DNA from: Trachythela sp. YZ-2020
Taxonomy: Eukaryota > Cnidaria > Anthozoa > Malacalcyonacea > Clavulariidae
Length of the DNA stretch: 64,000 bases
Reading direction: 5' to 3'
Assembly (NCBI GenBank): GCA_016169945.1
Contig: JADLSH010000256.1
Span: 124,001-188,000, forward strand
Made by a program: the position numbers and the translations under genes. Numbering within the stretch: the first letter of the stretch is position 1; each line of letters starts with the position of its first letter. Of this stretch, positions 33,702 through 44,846 are shown piece after piece. The notes beneath the pieces were generated by a model, which did no database searches, was not told the origin of the DNA, and worked only from the letters and a program-made list of their open reading frames with translations.

Positions 33702-35440
33702 ACAGTCCGATTCTCGTAAATGGTGGTCAGCGGTGAAGAATATTGCCGGTCTTCATGCAATCTTCTAAGAAAGTATCTACAATAATGTTCGAAGGTAAAT
33801 TTTATTATGAAGCGGATCTAGCAAACTTGCTCAACGACAACTTCGTTGCTGTGGGGTCCTCCTTACCCAGTCTGAACTGGCTCCCCCTTCCCATAAATGA
33901 CATTCCAGATGAATTCTGCATCTCTGTCGAGGAGACTGAAAAAGCTCTATTATCATCTAAACTTCATTCATCTGCTGGTCCCGATGAAATTCCTTCTTGG
34001 CTTCTCCGGGAAAACGCTTCAGTGCTGTGCCGACCCTTGTGTTCCATTTTTAACGCATCAATTCGTGACGGATTTGTTCTCTCTATATGGAAGGCAGCAA
34101 ATATTACACCAATTCAAAAATTTTCGCCCCCTAAAGATATTGATTCCGACTTCAGACCAATCTCCCTCACACCAATTATTAGCAAGACTCTTGAATCCTT
34201 TCCCCACAAATGGCTTCTTAACTCTTTCTCAATTGTTCCCTTGCAATTCGGTTCGCTGAAGGGTTAAAGCACTAGTATGGCACTAGTGTACATGCTACAT
34301 AAATGGTATGAAGCAGCTGATAAACAAGGTAACTCTATACGGATTTGTTTACTTGATTTTTCCAAGGCGTTTGGTCGATTAGATCGTAACATTCTGTTGA
34401 AAAAATTGAAAAACATGGAAATTAATCTTGTTTTGCTTAATTGGATCGCAAACTTCCTAACAGATAGACAACAGAGAATCCGTGTTGGTCAGTTCTTTTC
34501 CGAGTGGAAGTTTTTAAACGCCGGCGTCCCACAAGGAACTAAGCTTGGCCCGCTCTTATTTTTAATCATGATCAATGACTTGGCAGTGTCTGATGAAACC
34601 GTTAAATTTGTGGATGATACCTGCCTTTGGAAAATAATATCAAACAATTCCCGGTCTCAGTTACCCGCCAACATCATCAACTGCTCAGAATGGTCATCAG
34701 CCAATAATATGAAGTTGAATGTATTAAAGACTAAAGAATTGCGTGTCTGCTTTTCCAATATTATTCCATCGTTTGCCCCTATTACCATCTGTGGCCAAGA
34801 GGTCGACGTCGTTTCCGAGGCAAAATTATTGGGCGTTGTTTTTTCGGACGATCTCAAATGGAACCGCCACATCGATTACATTTGCAAGAAAGCCGCGAAG
34901 CGTTTGTATGGCCTGCGCCTACTTAAGAGAAACGCTTTATCTTCTCATGTCCTGATCTCAACCTATTGTACACCTATTCGATCAATTGTGGAATATGCTT
35001 GTCAGGTGTGGCATTATGGCCTTTTCCCTGGAGCTACCTATGCTGAATGTTCGCTTAAAGCTAACTTAATGACTCTTTATGAACGCAGAACATTTCTTTT
35101 CAAGCGCCTTTTTTCGAAGATGTTGGAACCCACTCATAAACTGAATGCCTTAGTACCGCCTAAAAATCTTCAAACGTATGATTTGAGGTCTTATTCTAAC
35201 CTATTAGTAACCAGGTGTAGAACTGAACGTTTTTCGAACAGTTTCATCCCTGCTGCTTCTCGTGCTTATAATAATAAGTAAACTTTAGTTTATTATCGCA
35301 TTTTTATCTAATTTACCTATTTTTACTTGTATATATAGAATAGATTGAATATATTTGTCCCTATACCTTGTAATTCCAAAGTAATTCAGTTGTTACTGCT
35401 AGTTTGGAAATTTTTATAATAATAATAATAATAATAATAT
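33702..35440 (+). pseudogene. CR1/L2-like LINE inserted in a minisatellite
   Basis: A reverse-transcriptase fragment with more palm left than the copy at 29.2 kb. The first frame (33743-34264) has SSAGPDEIPSWLLRENASVL and DFRPISLTPIISKTLE. A single in-frame TAA at 34265-34267 interrupts it; the same frame continues to 35281 with CLLDFSKAFGRLDR (motif A), AGVPQGTKLGPLLFLIMIND (motif B) and KFVDDTCLW (motif C, F-V-D-D). The C-terminus is shortened near 35020. The element ends in a (TAA)n tail at 35416-35440. The upstream endonuclease region is absent. Confidence 0.85.
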
Positions 35441-35650
35441 CTTATGATATCATACAGTATCTTAGGATATCATACAGTATCTTAGGATATCATACAGTAT
35501 CTTAGGATATTATTTTAGGATACCATACAGTATCTTAGGATATCATTTTACGATATCGTACAGTATCTTAGGACATCATACAGTATCTTATAGGATATCT
35601 TTTTAGGATATCATACAGTATGTTAGGATATCATACAGTATCTTATGTTG
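35441..35650. repeat. TCATACAGTATCTTAGGATA minisatellite, right half
   Basis: Continuation of the array at 33505-33700 directly after the (TAA)n tail of the LINE. Another short piece occurs near 36205-36245. Confidence 0.85.
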
Positions 35651-35834
35651 TAAAACTCATTAATAATTCATAAAGAAAACACAAAAGAAATCATTAGCGT
35701 GAAGGAGTTTGTATATCTGATACAGAATCATGCTGATTTACATAAACTTTAAGTTCAATTTTCTCATCAAATATCATTCATTTATTTTAAATGTTGAAGA
35801 ATACGAATGTTCTCATCAAGACGTTTCACAAGCT

Positions 35835-35928
35835 ATTTACAACATGAGCGGCCGTGTTGTATCGGATATACAACGCCTTCGGCTCGAGTTTGTATATCCG
35901 ATACAACACGGCCGCTCATGTTGTAAAT
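35835..35928. repeat. Perfect 38-bp inverted repeat
   Basis: Arms 35835-35872 and 35891-35928 are exact complements, starting ATTTACAACATGAGCGGCCG, with an 18-bp loop. Total 94 bp. The perfection suggests recent origin or selection; likely a tiny foldback element. It sits within a larger repeat region that has a related GTTTGTATATCTGATACAG motif near 35710. Confidence 0.9.
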
Positions 35929-35934
35929 AGTACT

Positions 35935-36065
35935 TCTAAAATTCATTAATTATTCATAAGCAAAATACAAAGGAAACTCATGACCCGTAGCAGATCTATC
36001 TATTTGATATAGACTTGCTCAAATTTCCTCCTTCAATTTTTACAGCGTAGATAACATCAATCTTT
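35935..36065. repeat. Dispersed repeat, insert-free relative of 27263-27590
   Basis: Shares TTCATTAATTATTCAT, CATGACCCGTAGC and TACAGCGTAGATAACAT with the copy in kinase intron 2 but lacks the 185-bp foldback, defining its empty site next to TTTGATATAGAC. Confidence 0.7.
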
Positions 36066-37645
36066 AAAATTCCAACGCCAGTGAGCGTACAAAACGAGTC
36101 ATTTTAGAAGTCATATACAAACCTTGCAGTTCGGCCTTTATCAGATCGAAAACACTCGGCTGCGCCTCGATGTTTTAAATCAGATATAGACCTCTCGCGT
36201 GGTTTGTATATATTAGGATATCATTTTAGGATATCATAGGGTGTCTTACAAAAGTAAAATCTGTTTGCTTAAAGTTATCTGGTTCGTGTTCGCTCAGGCA
36301 TGTCTGGGGAGATGACTGTTTGGTTGTGTTAATGACCGGTTTAATGATTTAAAGTACAAAATGTACTCTGCACAACTAGATTTAATTGCTTTCACCTAAC
36401 AAGACATGGCAACGTATAGAGTTGTGTTAGCTTTCTCTTTTAAATTTCTCGTATATATGTCTCGCTGATTTTACATAGTGTAATGTTAAATGTATTATTG
36501 GTAATAAAATGAAAGCTTTGACTTAGAGTTACGTTTATATATTCGCTTCGCAAATATGTATTTGTATTTCTCCATAAGACTTTAGCAACGCTTGCATATA
36601 CTATGCCGCTAAACTTTAAGATCTTCTCGTTTTGATAGTTATATTTACAGTTTACTAGATACGAGAATATATTTATATTACTAACAACGAGTTTATAAAT
36701 CGTTTTACCTGAACGAGATAACGTAATTGTAGCGCTACGTTGTGGCGCTACGCTGTGGCGCTACTGTATTGCGACGTCATTGGTCTTGCACACTAATTAC
36801 TTCTGCCGGGATATGTGGGTTGGAGGGATGCTAAAAATTGTAGAGTCAGTAACTCGTGCCCATGCTTGCCCGCGTGACATGCTGAACTCAGCAAAAATTG
36901 TCTGGCTTTGTTCCGTGACGTCATTGTATGAAGGTTGCGAAATCCCAAAGAAGTAGGACCGAGTTGTATAATTAATTATGTTTATGTTAATTACATAATG
37001 TCCCCCTGTATGCTAATGATATATTATGTTAATGATGTTGCATTGCGTCCCCTCATATGCTAATGTTCATGATGCGCCCCTTGCGCCCCCTCAAAAATAA
37101 GGCCCGAACGGCCCCTACTATACTACTGATACACTGTTGGTTAAGTGAATTATATTTATCAATATTTGATGGACTAAACTAGCGATATTATTGCAATGCT
37201 TGAAACCAAAATACAAGTCGAGTGTTGTTTCAGTAAACATTGGCCTCCTGCCCAGTGGCTTCTAATACTCAAATTGTTGATTCTGTCAATATATATGAGA
37301 GATTTTGAGCGTGTATTGTACTTTAAAACGTCAATAGATGTGACCCTACTTTATATTGTGATGAACATTGGCAACAATATCTTGCATGTGTATGTGTGTA
37401 TGAGGACTGAGAAAGTTCATTGAATAAATCATATTAAGATGAAATGATATTTTTCATGTTATTACTAGCCTGACAGGTGGGGAGAGAATATTAGAGGAAG
37501 AGAAGATTTACTATAACAAAGAGCTCAAGCATATAATTTCTAATAGTGGGGCTGGGCTTCCATTCGCAGATCATACTTATACCTTAATCTGATTAATATC
37601 TTGAACCTGTGGTGCCCGTGTAGGTAGCATCTATACAATAATCTT
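36066..37645. other. Kinase intron 1, gene-free part
   Basis: A GTTGTGGCGCTACG/GTAGCGCTACG cluster lies near 36730-36765. No genes recognised. Confidence 0.4.
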
Positions 37646-37647
37646 TG

Positions 37648-37781
37648 GGTCATTCTTTAGGATCAATCCAACTGAAAAATACAACAAACATTTTGACGGT
37701 TCGAGACAAAGGGCCTTCGCTCGAAACATTGAAGTTTGTGTTGTATTTTTCAGGTAGATTGATTCCAAAGACCCGAACTTT
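37648..37781. repeat. 134-bp inverted-repeat element
   Basis: GGGTCATTCTTTAGGATCAA at the left pairs with TTGATTCCAAAGACCC at the right; inner arms CTGAAAAATACAACAAA/TTTGTGTTGTATTTTTCAG also pair. The loop contains GGGCCTTCGCTCGAAAC. A small foldback element. Confidence 0.6.
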
Positions 37782-38077
37782 TGGATTAATAACATTTGTA
37801 GCCTTAATTGATCACACTCGCACTGTGCTTGTTTTCTTTAGAATTGTTGCCTTTACGTCACTACAGGATGTGGCAAGAACAGTGTTTCACCATTACATGT
37901 GCCACGAGCTCTCAGTGTACTCTCATGTTCCAAGCACAACTTCAAGTCCAAATCCAGTATAAAACCATATCCAGTATCAAAGCCATAGTAGGGGGGCTTC
38001 CATTTGTGAAATAAATTACAAATTGATTTCAGTTATAGTTAGTCCTGGAATACTGTAGGTCTCCAATGGATTTCAGC

Positions 38078-38095
38078 CCCCCCCCCCCCCCCCCA
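38078..38095. repeat. Homopolymer C run
   Basis: An uninterrupted C tract of about 18 bases; a likely length-variable and error-prone site. Confidence 0.8.
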
Positions 38096-40655
38096 TCAAA
38101 AAAGGCATCCTACGGCACTGCTAATTTTTTTGTGTTTTTATCATTATTTTCCAATTTATTATAAAAAATACAGAATATACATAATTATGCTGCAATGTGC
38201 TCGACTTTGTTATTTAATTCTGTCTAATCACAGATAATTTTACTTGTTAAGGAAGGGGACTTGTGCTGTAATTGGTTAACAAACCTGCCTGCCTCTGTTT
38301 TATGTTAAGCCACAATGTGCCCCACCTTGCTATTTTACTCGGTCTAATGCCAGGCAAATTCTTGGGAAAGGTCTTGCACACTGAATGGGTTGAATTATTG
38401 GGTGGACAAAGCCAACCTTATAGCAGAAGACACTGTAGTGGACAACAACTTTGAATACTTTATTTTCCAAAATACTAAAATTTTAAACATATTGTATTCA
38501 TTACTAAACTATAATAAGGAATGTTCATACTTTTACATACGCTTGTTTCATTCACATAATTATACATATTGGGAGTACTTACTTAACCGGATAATGTTAC
38601 ACAAAATGTATAACCCAAGAATCATCTGGACCCAAATTACAAAATAGCTACATTTTCTCCACAGTTCTTCTGGCAAACATAAATGAAAACCCTGTAAGCA
38701 AAACCAGTAAATCTTCTCTTTGTTGCTTGACTCAATATCTTCGCAATTTTGTCAGTCATGTTAACCCATTAGCTGGCAATGCGCCCACATGCACCCTACT
38801 CTGTATAACGTCAGTGGTGGTTAAACACTCAAAGTTAAAACACAAAGTATGTTAATTTATAGGGAACACTAGTACTAAATAAATACTTTATAATATCCAA
38901 CTGTTTGTATTGTCTACAAAAATGACTTACTGTAAAACATGGCTTACTGTCTGCATGGCTAGAAATGAAGTACAACATGGCTGATAAGCATGCGCGTTAG
39001 GTTTCTACCAAATAAATTCAAGATGGCGGCTTTCTATAGATTTGATAAGAGAAAATTCAAAATACGCATTTTGTATTAGATCCTGTTAAGAATTTCTACG
39101 GGCCCACGTCTAAACATTTAGCAAATTAGGCCACTATCAACTCCCGAAAATCTGCCGACAATCCGAGTAGCGCAGATATGTTCCCGAGAGACTGTGTTTA
39201 TAATTCTTACCTTGTATATAAACGCCTAACAAATTGACATGATTTGACGAAGTGAGGTTTTCCTAGACGTAAGTTTGGCCACATATGTTCGACTTTTCGC
39301 ACGGGCCCACGTCTAGGAAAATTCGAGGTAGACAATACTTTGTTTTTAGCAACATTTAAATGCGTTACAGCATCCTTAAACTTGTTCCCGAACGACGTGA
39401 AATATAGCATTTTCATGCCGCAAATTCGTCGTAATTTCATCCATCAAGCGCTGAAATATGGCTCTTAAACTAGCGTAAACAAGCAAAACATTGCTCGTTA
39501 TTTCGGTTCTTGTTGCCATTTTACATTCTTGAGTTGTTACTAGGTTACCAGGGTCTCTACCGCTGTCTTATTTTCAAATTTTGCTCGTAGGTTCACGAAA
39601 AATAGCGCTATTTGGCGCGGCAAATTTAATATTTTGGCTTGCGTTGGCAACAAATAATCGTTCTGGAATTTTAATGATAAATTAAGAGACTGTTGCTGGT
39701 ATTTGCGTGTGTTTTGTTTGATTATAAATAGTATTTTGTATAATAATAGTTTAATATTGCTTTTATAATGTCGGATGTTCCACCGTTGGGGCTTATTTGC
39801 AATTGAAATTTTCAAAATTGTCTTGACTTTTTCCGATGAAATCTGAAATTACGAGCCCGCAAGTCAAGCCGCTGGCTGACCTCGATTTCTAGTCATGGAC
39901 ACGCACAATTGGGTGCCTTGATCAGCTAAATCAGCTAACCCAGCAAATTGGATGAATAAAAACAGGCTGTTAGGCATAAGTTATTGTGACATTTTGGTGG
40001 CATATATGTAGATAAATATTGTTTGCAAATCAATTTAAATTTGCCTGCCAGAATGCATGCTTATGTCTATATTTTGAAAAGTTTTACCACATAAAACCAG
40101 AATTTCAATTATTTCAGCATGCAATGGCTTTCCATATTCCTTCTCTAGACGTTCATACTGACAGGAACAGATTTGTAAACAAGGTTTACCCACCTACATA
40201 CCATAATATGATATTACTCATATTAGATTTTCCAAATTATATAGACTATTATAGAGTGGCCACAATTAAATCACAGTTATCATAAAAAATCGAGTTCTTG
40301 CACCGATTTCTCCATTAACACTGCTAAAAAACTTCAGTCTTATCTCTCTCCCAACTATCACCACAATTTTGCCAACTTCTATTCAAAATTTCGTCAATTA
40401 CATCGCCCACTACATTGTTCAGTGAACTGATTTTCGTCAATTACATCGCCCATTACATTGTTCAGTGAACTGATTTTGTTTGATAATTTTATCGGCCATT
40501 TTGAAAGAATATGCGTGAATACTTCATGTGACCGACAGATTTTGGACAATTTCACAGGAATAACCGCTGGGCAATATGTATCGTATATTGGCGATTTCGT
40601 ATGCATTTCTGACAGGCGTGTTAATTTAGTAAGAATAGGTAAAGATGTGTTTTGC
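38096..40655. other. Kinase intron 1, distal part
   Basis: Includes CTGTCTAA-type repeat units near 38190-38400 and 38764-38830 and a tandem ATTTTCGTCAATTACATCGCCCA pair near 40388-40460. Short ORFs show no motif. No genes supported. Confidence 0.4.
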
Positions 40656-41078
40656 AACACATCCACTAGAGGTGGGCACTAGTTTTGTAGGTGTGTTATA
40701 AAGCACATCTTTAGATTTGTTATAAACCACACCATGATGAGTAGCAAAACACACCAGGGTGGTTAGGAAAACACGTCATGGTGTGTTCAAAAACAGACCT
40801 TTATTGAAAACACACCTTAAAGTGTGTTGACATTTGGGCAAACCGAAAACACACTTTTAGGTTTGTTTTGTAACACATCAATAAGTGTGTTTACCACACC
40901 TTAGAGGTATGTTTATCACACCTTGAGACATGCTTTGTACACACATTAAGGTGTGTTAAACAAACCTACAGACGTGTTACAAAACACACCTAAAGGTGTG
41001 TTACAAAAACAAACCTAAATTGTGTTAAATTTTGGGCAAAACATGTGTGTAATTTTAACACACCTTTTTTAGAGTGTG
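40656..41078. repeat. Palindromic ACACACCT-AGGTGTGT minisatellite, second array
   Basis: Imperfect units of AACACACCTAAAGGTGTGTT. It ends ACACACCTTTTTTAGAGTGTG, complementary to the start of the array at 28752. The left end blends into GTGTGTTATAAAGCACATC. Same family as 28752-29191. Confidence 0.7.
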
Positions 41079-41467
41079 AAGGTAAGCAAATGATGATTTT
41101 GCTGGCATCTGAAGCTGAGCACTGCCGAGAGCCGATCTGCTATTGTCGATAACTACCTACTGTAAACCAGTCCTCATTTGTTGGCACTCTTATTTTTATT
41201 CGCACTGATAAAGATCCCGTCTTTGCAAAATAGTCGATGCAATAATTTCCGCAAAACAAAAGATGTCTGTAGATTGAAATTATTCGCCTACCATAATCTC
41301 ATCTTTTAAATTTAGCGTCAACCGTTTGAAAGCTGAAGTGCTATGCTTTAAATGAATAGAATTATAAATGTCTCACTAGGACCCCGTTTTGTACGCACCT
41401 CTATAATATGATAATATGAGACACGAACATAGAGAACAAATAAAGAAATTCATCTACATTTGTGTAC

Positions 41468-41655
41468 CTTTTAACATTTTCACCGCGACAACTTTACGAT
41501 CACCTTTCTCAGTTGTCAATAATCCTTGCTTAACAATTCCAAAATGTCCTCCACCAAGTTTTTTGTCCTGCAACTTGAGATTGTAAGGCGCAATTTCCCA
41601 CTCTTCTAACAACACAATATACGAAAGATCTTCTGCCCGGTCTAAAGTAATATAG
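41468..41655 (-). CDS. Receptor tyrosine kinase exon 1 of the kinase domain (juxtamembrane, P-loop, VAVK)
   Basis: A 188-bp exon; the acceptor ATTTCATTTCAG ends at 41656, and the donor is GTACAC at 41467-41462. It encodes a juxtamembrane EEWEIAPYNLKLQ, then the glycine-rich loop GGGHFGIVKQG and VVAVKMLK with the ATP-binding lysine. It ends one base into a codon completed by exon 2. The family is receptor tyrosine kinase, possibly FGFR/RET-related; the ligand is unknown. The transmembrane and extracellular exons should lie at higher coordinates but were not found; the Polinton may lie in an intron of this gene or upstream of it. Confidence 0.88.
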
Positions 41656-43017
41656 CTGAAATGAAATATCTATTGATGTGTTTCTTTGTTACAATTTTCC
41701 ATTAAAAATGGCGGATAACCTAATTTTACTCAATTTCCACACTTAATTTATATTTAAAAATCAATCTATTGAAATAGTTAATTTTAAAACGTTCTTTTCT
41801 ACATTGTTTGCTGCAGTGTGTGTTTGTTAAGTAGGCAGCTGGACGAGTCTTTAATTCATACATATCATTATGTTTGCTTGTATATCCCCGTTTAAAGCAT
41901 CTGGTTAAAAAGCATTGCACGGTGGTAACGTCCGAATTAGAAGAGCCATTAGGGTTGTTGATATATGAAAAACACAGCGGAAAAACCTTTGCACATGCGC
42001 GCGAATTAAAAAAATGGGGAGAAATGCAATATCCAACTTTGAAAACAAAAACAGAGCCATTCATTTTCTTGCGTGATATTATCTCTTGAACATGTGAACT
42101 AAATTTTTCTAGTTTTTAAATTGACACGTTTATTATATCGCTCGCAATTTTGCAGCAAAGACAAACAAGGAGGATTTCGTTTTGAGCCAATCAGCGCGCT
42201 TGTTTACATTTTGACTCTAGACCAATCAGAATGCGTGAAATCTAAAAATATCAAAAAAGGAGTGAGAAAATAGTACTCTGTTCTGAGCCTTCTGTGCAGC
42301 TGAATTTCATTTTTTGTTCAAAAAACAACAAATCCTAGCAAAACATGCCTAAATCTTGAATTTCCTCGTTGGCATTTTTTAATTTCGATTTAGAACGCGA
42401 AATATTTATGTTTGCATAACCGCGTTGCCAAACGCGTAATATCGTGAAATATCAAATATTGCCGTCATTGATCACTTAAAGGAGAAAATGCATGTGTATC
42501 GTTTTGTAATTTTGTAGAGTTTTACCTCATTTAATAGTGGACACAAGTATTAATACAATTAAAATTATATTTAGAGGAATATCATGATGAAATGCGTGTC
42601 GGTATTGTATTAAAGTAGTGGAAACGGAAGTCAAATTGTGATATCCGGTGCGTGACGACACTTTACAGCTTCGAAACACTACAAAATTATGCAGATCAAC
42701 GTAAGAAAACAATGTATTATATAATGGTTTTTTTTAATATTGTACAACTTTTACATTATTTTATATACCTATCTGTGTGAAGTGCTAGCTTATTTTATAT
42801 GGGTTGAGAAATTTCAAGTAAGTTTCTTTCTAATTCTCGGATATAATATTCAGTTGTTTTAATCTGAATATCTGCCACTGCCACTGTGTCCACAGTGCCC
42901 AAGTTTTTTAATTTCAGATTGCGGATATTTTAGAATATTAAATTATCAATTATATTCCTTGATCTCCTTTCGATTTAATATAATGTAAAAGGAATTCTCA
43001 TTTATAGTTCTGGTCTT
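41656..43017. other. Gene-free stretch upstream of the kinase exon
   Basis: Between about 41730 and 42090 both strands are open for 70-110 codons. Neither reading has a recognisable motif, so no gene is called. The rest is plain AT-rich sequence. A transmembrane exon of the kinase would be expected on this side. Confidence 0.35.
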
Positions 43018-43151
43018 GACATAGGCGTAGGAAGCAATTTCAAGTTGGCGGGGCACTTTGTCTTAAGGGCAACCTCTTCTATTAGAATAGGGCACTTTTT
43101 CCATTATTTTAGCTGGAGAAAAGGGCACTTTGAAGAAAACTTGGGGGGAAG
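43018..43151 (+). repeat. Dispersed 'GGGCACTTT' repeat split by the Polinton (left half)
   Basis: Matches 16074-16203 on the opposite strand, with GGCGTAGGAAGCAATTTC, CTTCTATTAGAATAGGGCAC and GGGCACTTTGAAGAAAACTT. The right half resumes at about 62698-62735 with GGTTCCTACGCAACTACC. Confidence 0.65.
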
Positions 43152-43157
43152 CACGTG

Positions 43158-43389
43158 AGTAGTAATGTACGGGACTATACGGCACTACGGCACTTTCTAA
43201 AACATATCTCTGACGTCACCACTTTTAAAAGTGCCGTATAATGCCGTACTACTTAAAATTCTGAAACACCGCGCAAGCGCTTACGTCACACACCGTAAAA
43301 ACTTTTTAGAGTATAATTATTCTGAAACACCGCGCAAGCGCTTACGTCTTACGTCTTACGTCACACACACACACACACACAAGCTCAAG
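43158..43389. repeat. Polinton left terminal inverted repeat
   Basis: About 232 bp, complementary to 62471-62691. It contains two copies of TTCTGAAACACCGCGCAAGC-GCTTACGTC (43259-43287 and 43320-43348), TACGGCAC repeats, and a (CA)n run at the inner end. It carries 9 bp (CTTTTTAGA near 43301) absent from the right copy. Confidence 0.95.
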
Positions 43390-43450
43390 AAAAGAAATTG
43401 AACTTCTACTTTTAGGTTTATCCTCTCTCAAATAAAGGAACAGACGAAGT

Positions 43451-44200
43451 ATGAGTTTTAAATGTATAACAGATGAGGGATTTACTTTAAAAACCATCGC
43501 TGAAATAATAAGCATGGTTAGTTACAAAGGCTGTATAAAAGTCACAGGACAAGGAATTAATGTTACTAGTTGTGTGCCCGATTCTTCAAAAATAATGATA
43601 ATCATGATGTTTAAACACAATATGTTCAACATGTTTCAAAGTACCGGTGAATCTTTGATCGTGATAAACACAACGCAACTAGCATCCCTACTTAGACACA
43701 TAACAAAGTCAAAAATTATAGAGTTAAGTTATGAGGACAAAGAACTTAAAATCCTTACCAGATGTAACAAAAATTTAAACACCACCAACACGACTCTTAA
43801 CACATTAACTAGTCAGTGGTACGAAATAGGCGCAACACCTTCTGGGTACGAAAAAGGTGTGCTGGTAAACGCATGTGAGTTTTTTAAAGCATGCAAGGAC
43901 CTAAGTCTTATCGATCAACACATAACTATCGAGGTGATAGACTTATTTGGACTTAGACTAACAGCTTCGATAAGCGATGATGTCGAAAAAACCGTTAAAC
44001 TTGGGTTCCACGAATTGGGCGAAGTAACTCAAACTGGTGTGTTTAACGCAGGCCTCATAAACAAAATAAGTAAACTCGCTAGTGTGTCAACAAAAATAAG
44101 CGTACACTTACTCGATAACATGCCGATGTTAATCATAGCGTTCACATCTTTAGGTAAGGTCAAAGCGTATGTTAAACCAAGAAACAATAACGAGTTATAA
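43451..44200 (+). CDS. PCNA-like sliding clamp
   Basis: 249 aa, close to the 250-265 aa of eukaryotic and archaeal PCNA. The layout is two clamp-like domains joined near residue 125: the first has ISMVSYKGCIKVTGQGINVT, where PCNA carries its central loop pattern, and LASLLRHITKSKIIELSYED; the second has NACEFFKACKDLSLIDQHIT, the PCNA pattern before its inner helix, IEVIDLFGLRLTAS, and a C-terminal KVKAYVKPR like the ring-edge strand of PCNA. PCNA tethers polymerases to DNA as a trimer. It is the first gene inside the left TIR. Protein-primed polymerases normally need no clamp, so its role here is open. Confidence 0.75.
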   Translation: MSFKCITDEGFTLKTIAEIISMVSYKGCIKVTGQGINVTSCVPDSSKIMIIMMFKHNMFNMFQSTGESLIVINTTQLASLLRHITKSKIIELSYEDKELKILTRCNKNLNTTNTTLNTLTSQWYEIGATPSGYEKGVLVNACEFFKACKDLSLIDQHITIEVIDLFGLRLTASISDDVEKTVKLGFHELGEVTQTGVFNAGLINKISKLASVSTKISVHLLDNMPMLIIAFTSLGKVKAYVKPRNNNEL

Positions 44201-44228
44201 ATATATAAAATAAATACATACCTACACA

Positions 44229-44778
44229 ATGTCACTTAGATTTGGATACTCAAACGACGAACCAAACTACATACACAACCAAAAACCTCTTAGAGCAGAA
44301 CCATTGTACTTTTTAACGACTAGTGATTTCCGTGGGGCTTATGATAGCTTGGATAAAGATATATGGCGCGCACCTGTGGACAGAATGAGAAACTTTGGAC
44401 CAATGTACATCTGGTGTAACAATTTTTCTGGGATACTCTGGGATAGCTCTTAGAGCTCACCTCATGGACGACGACGCTGATATTACAACTCCAATGAGAA
44501 TATTATATTCTTTATACTGCATAATGTCAGATGGTACAAGAATAACGAGGGATCTCAAAGAAATAAATTTAGCAACTAAACAGATTCCGGGTACAAACTA
44601 CTTCATATTGGATGAAAATTTTAGTATTCCAGAAGTTGTCCCAGAGTATAAAACCATGAAACTTATGGCTGTAAAATTTAAACAACTTTCTGATGAAACA
44701 GGTGGTAACGAGTCAACTCTTCATGTAACAACTTACACTGTCGAGTCAAACAATCTTTTTGTAACGAGTCAAACATAG
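44229..44778 (+). pseudogene. Putative fibre-type protein with a 10-bp duplication frameshift
   Basis: Frame 1 (44229-44453) starts MSLRFGYSNDEPNYIHNQ; frame 2 (upstream to 44778) continues with YSLYCIMSDGTRITRDLKEI and ends VESNNLFVTSQT. The shift coincides with two adjacent 10-bp near-copies, TCTGGGATAC (44427-44436) and TCTGGGATAG (44437-44446). A +10 change explains the broken frame, so one ancestral gene is likely. The start M-S/A-L-x-FGY is shared with the collagen-like protein that follows, suggesting a common virion attachment peptide. A TATATAAAA run sits about 20-28 bp before the start. The function is inferred only. Confidence 0.6.
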
Positions 44779-44812
44779 ATGTTGTAGTTGAGTACTAGAA
44801 TACTCTAGAATA

Positions 44813-44838
44813 ATTTGTAACCTTTTCAGGTTACAAAT
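44813..44838. terminator. Gene-end hairpin 1
   Basis: ATTTGTAACC-TTTTCA-GGTTACAAAT, a perfect 10-bp stem, between the broken fibre-type gene and the collagen-like gene. Confidence 0.7.
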
Positions 44839-44846
44839 AAATACAC

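Noticed and set aside
41726..42089. Open frames on both strands upstream of the kinase exon
   Set aside because: No splice or motif support and no way to choose a strand; noted only as a stretch to check for a missing exon.
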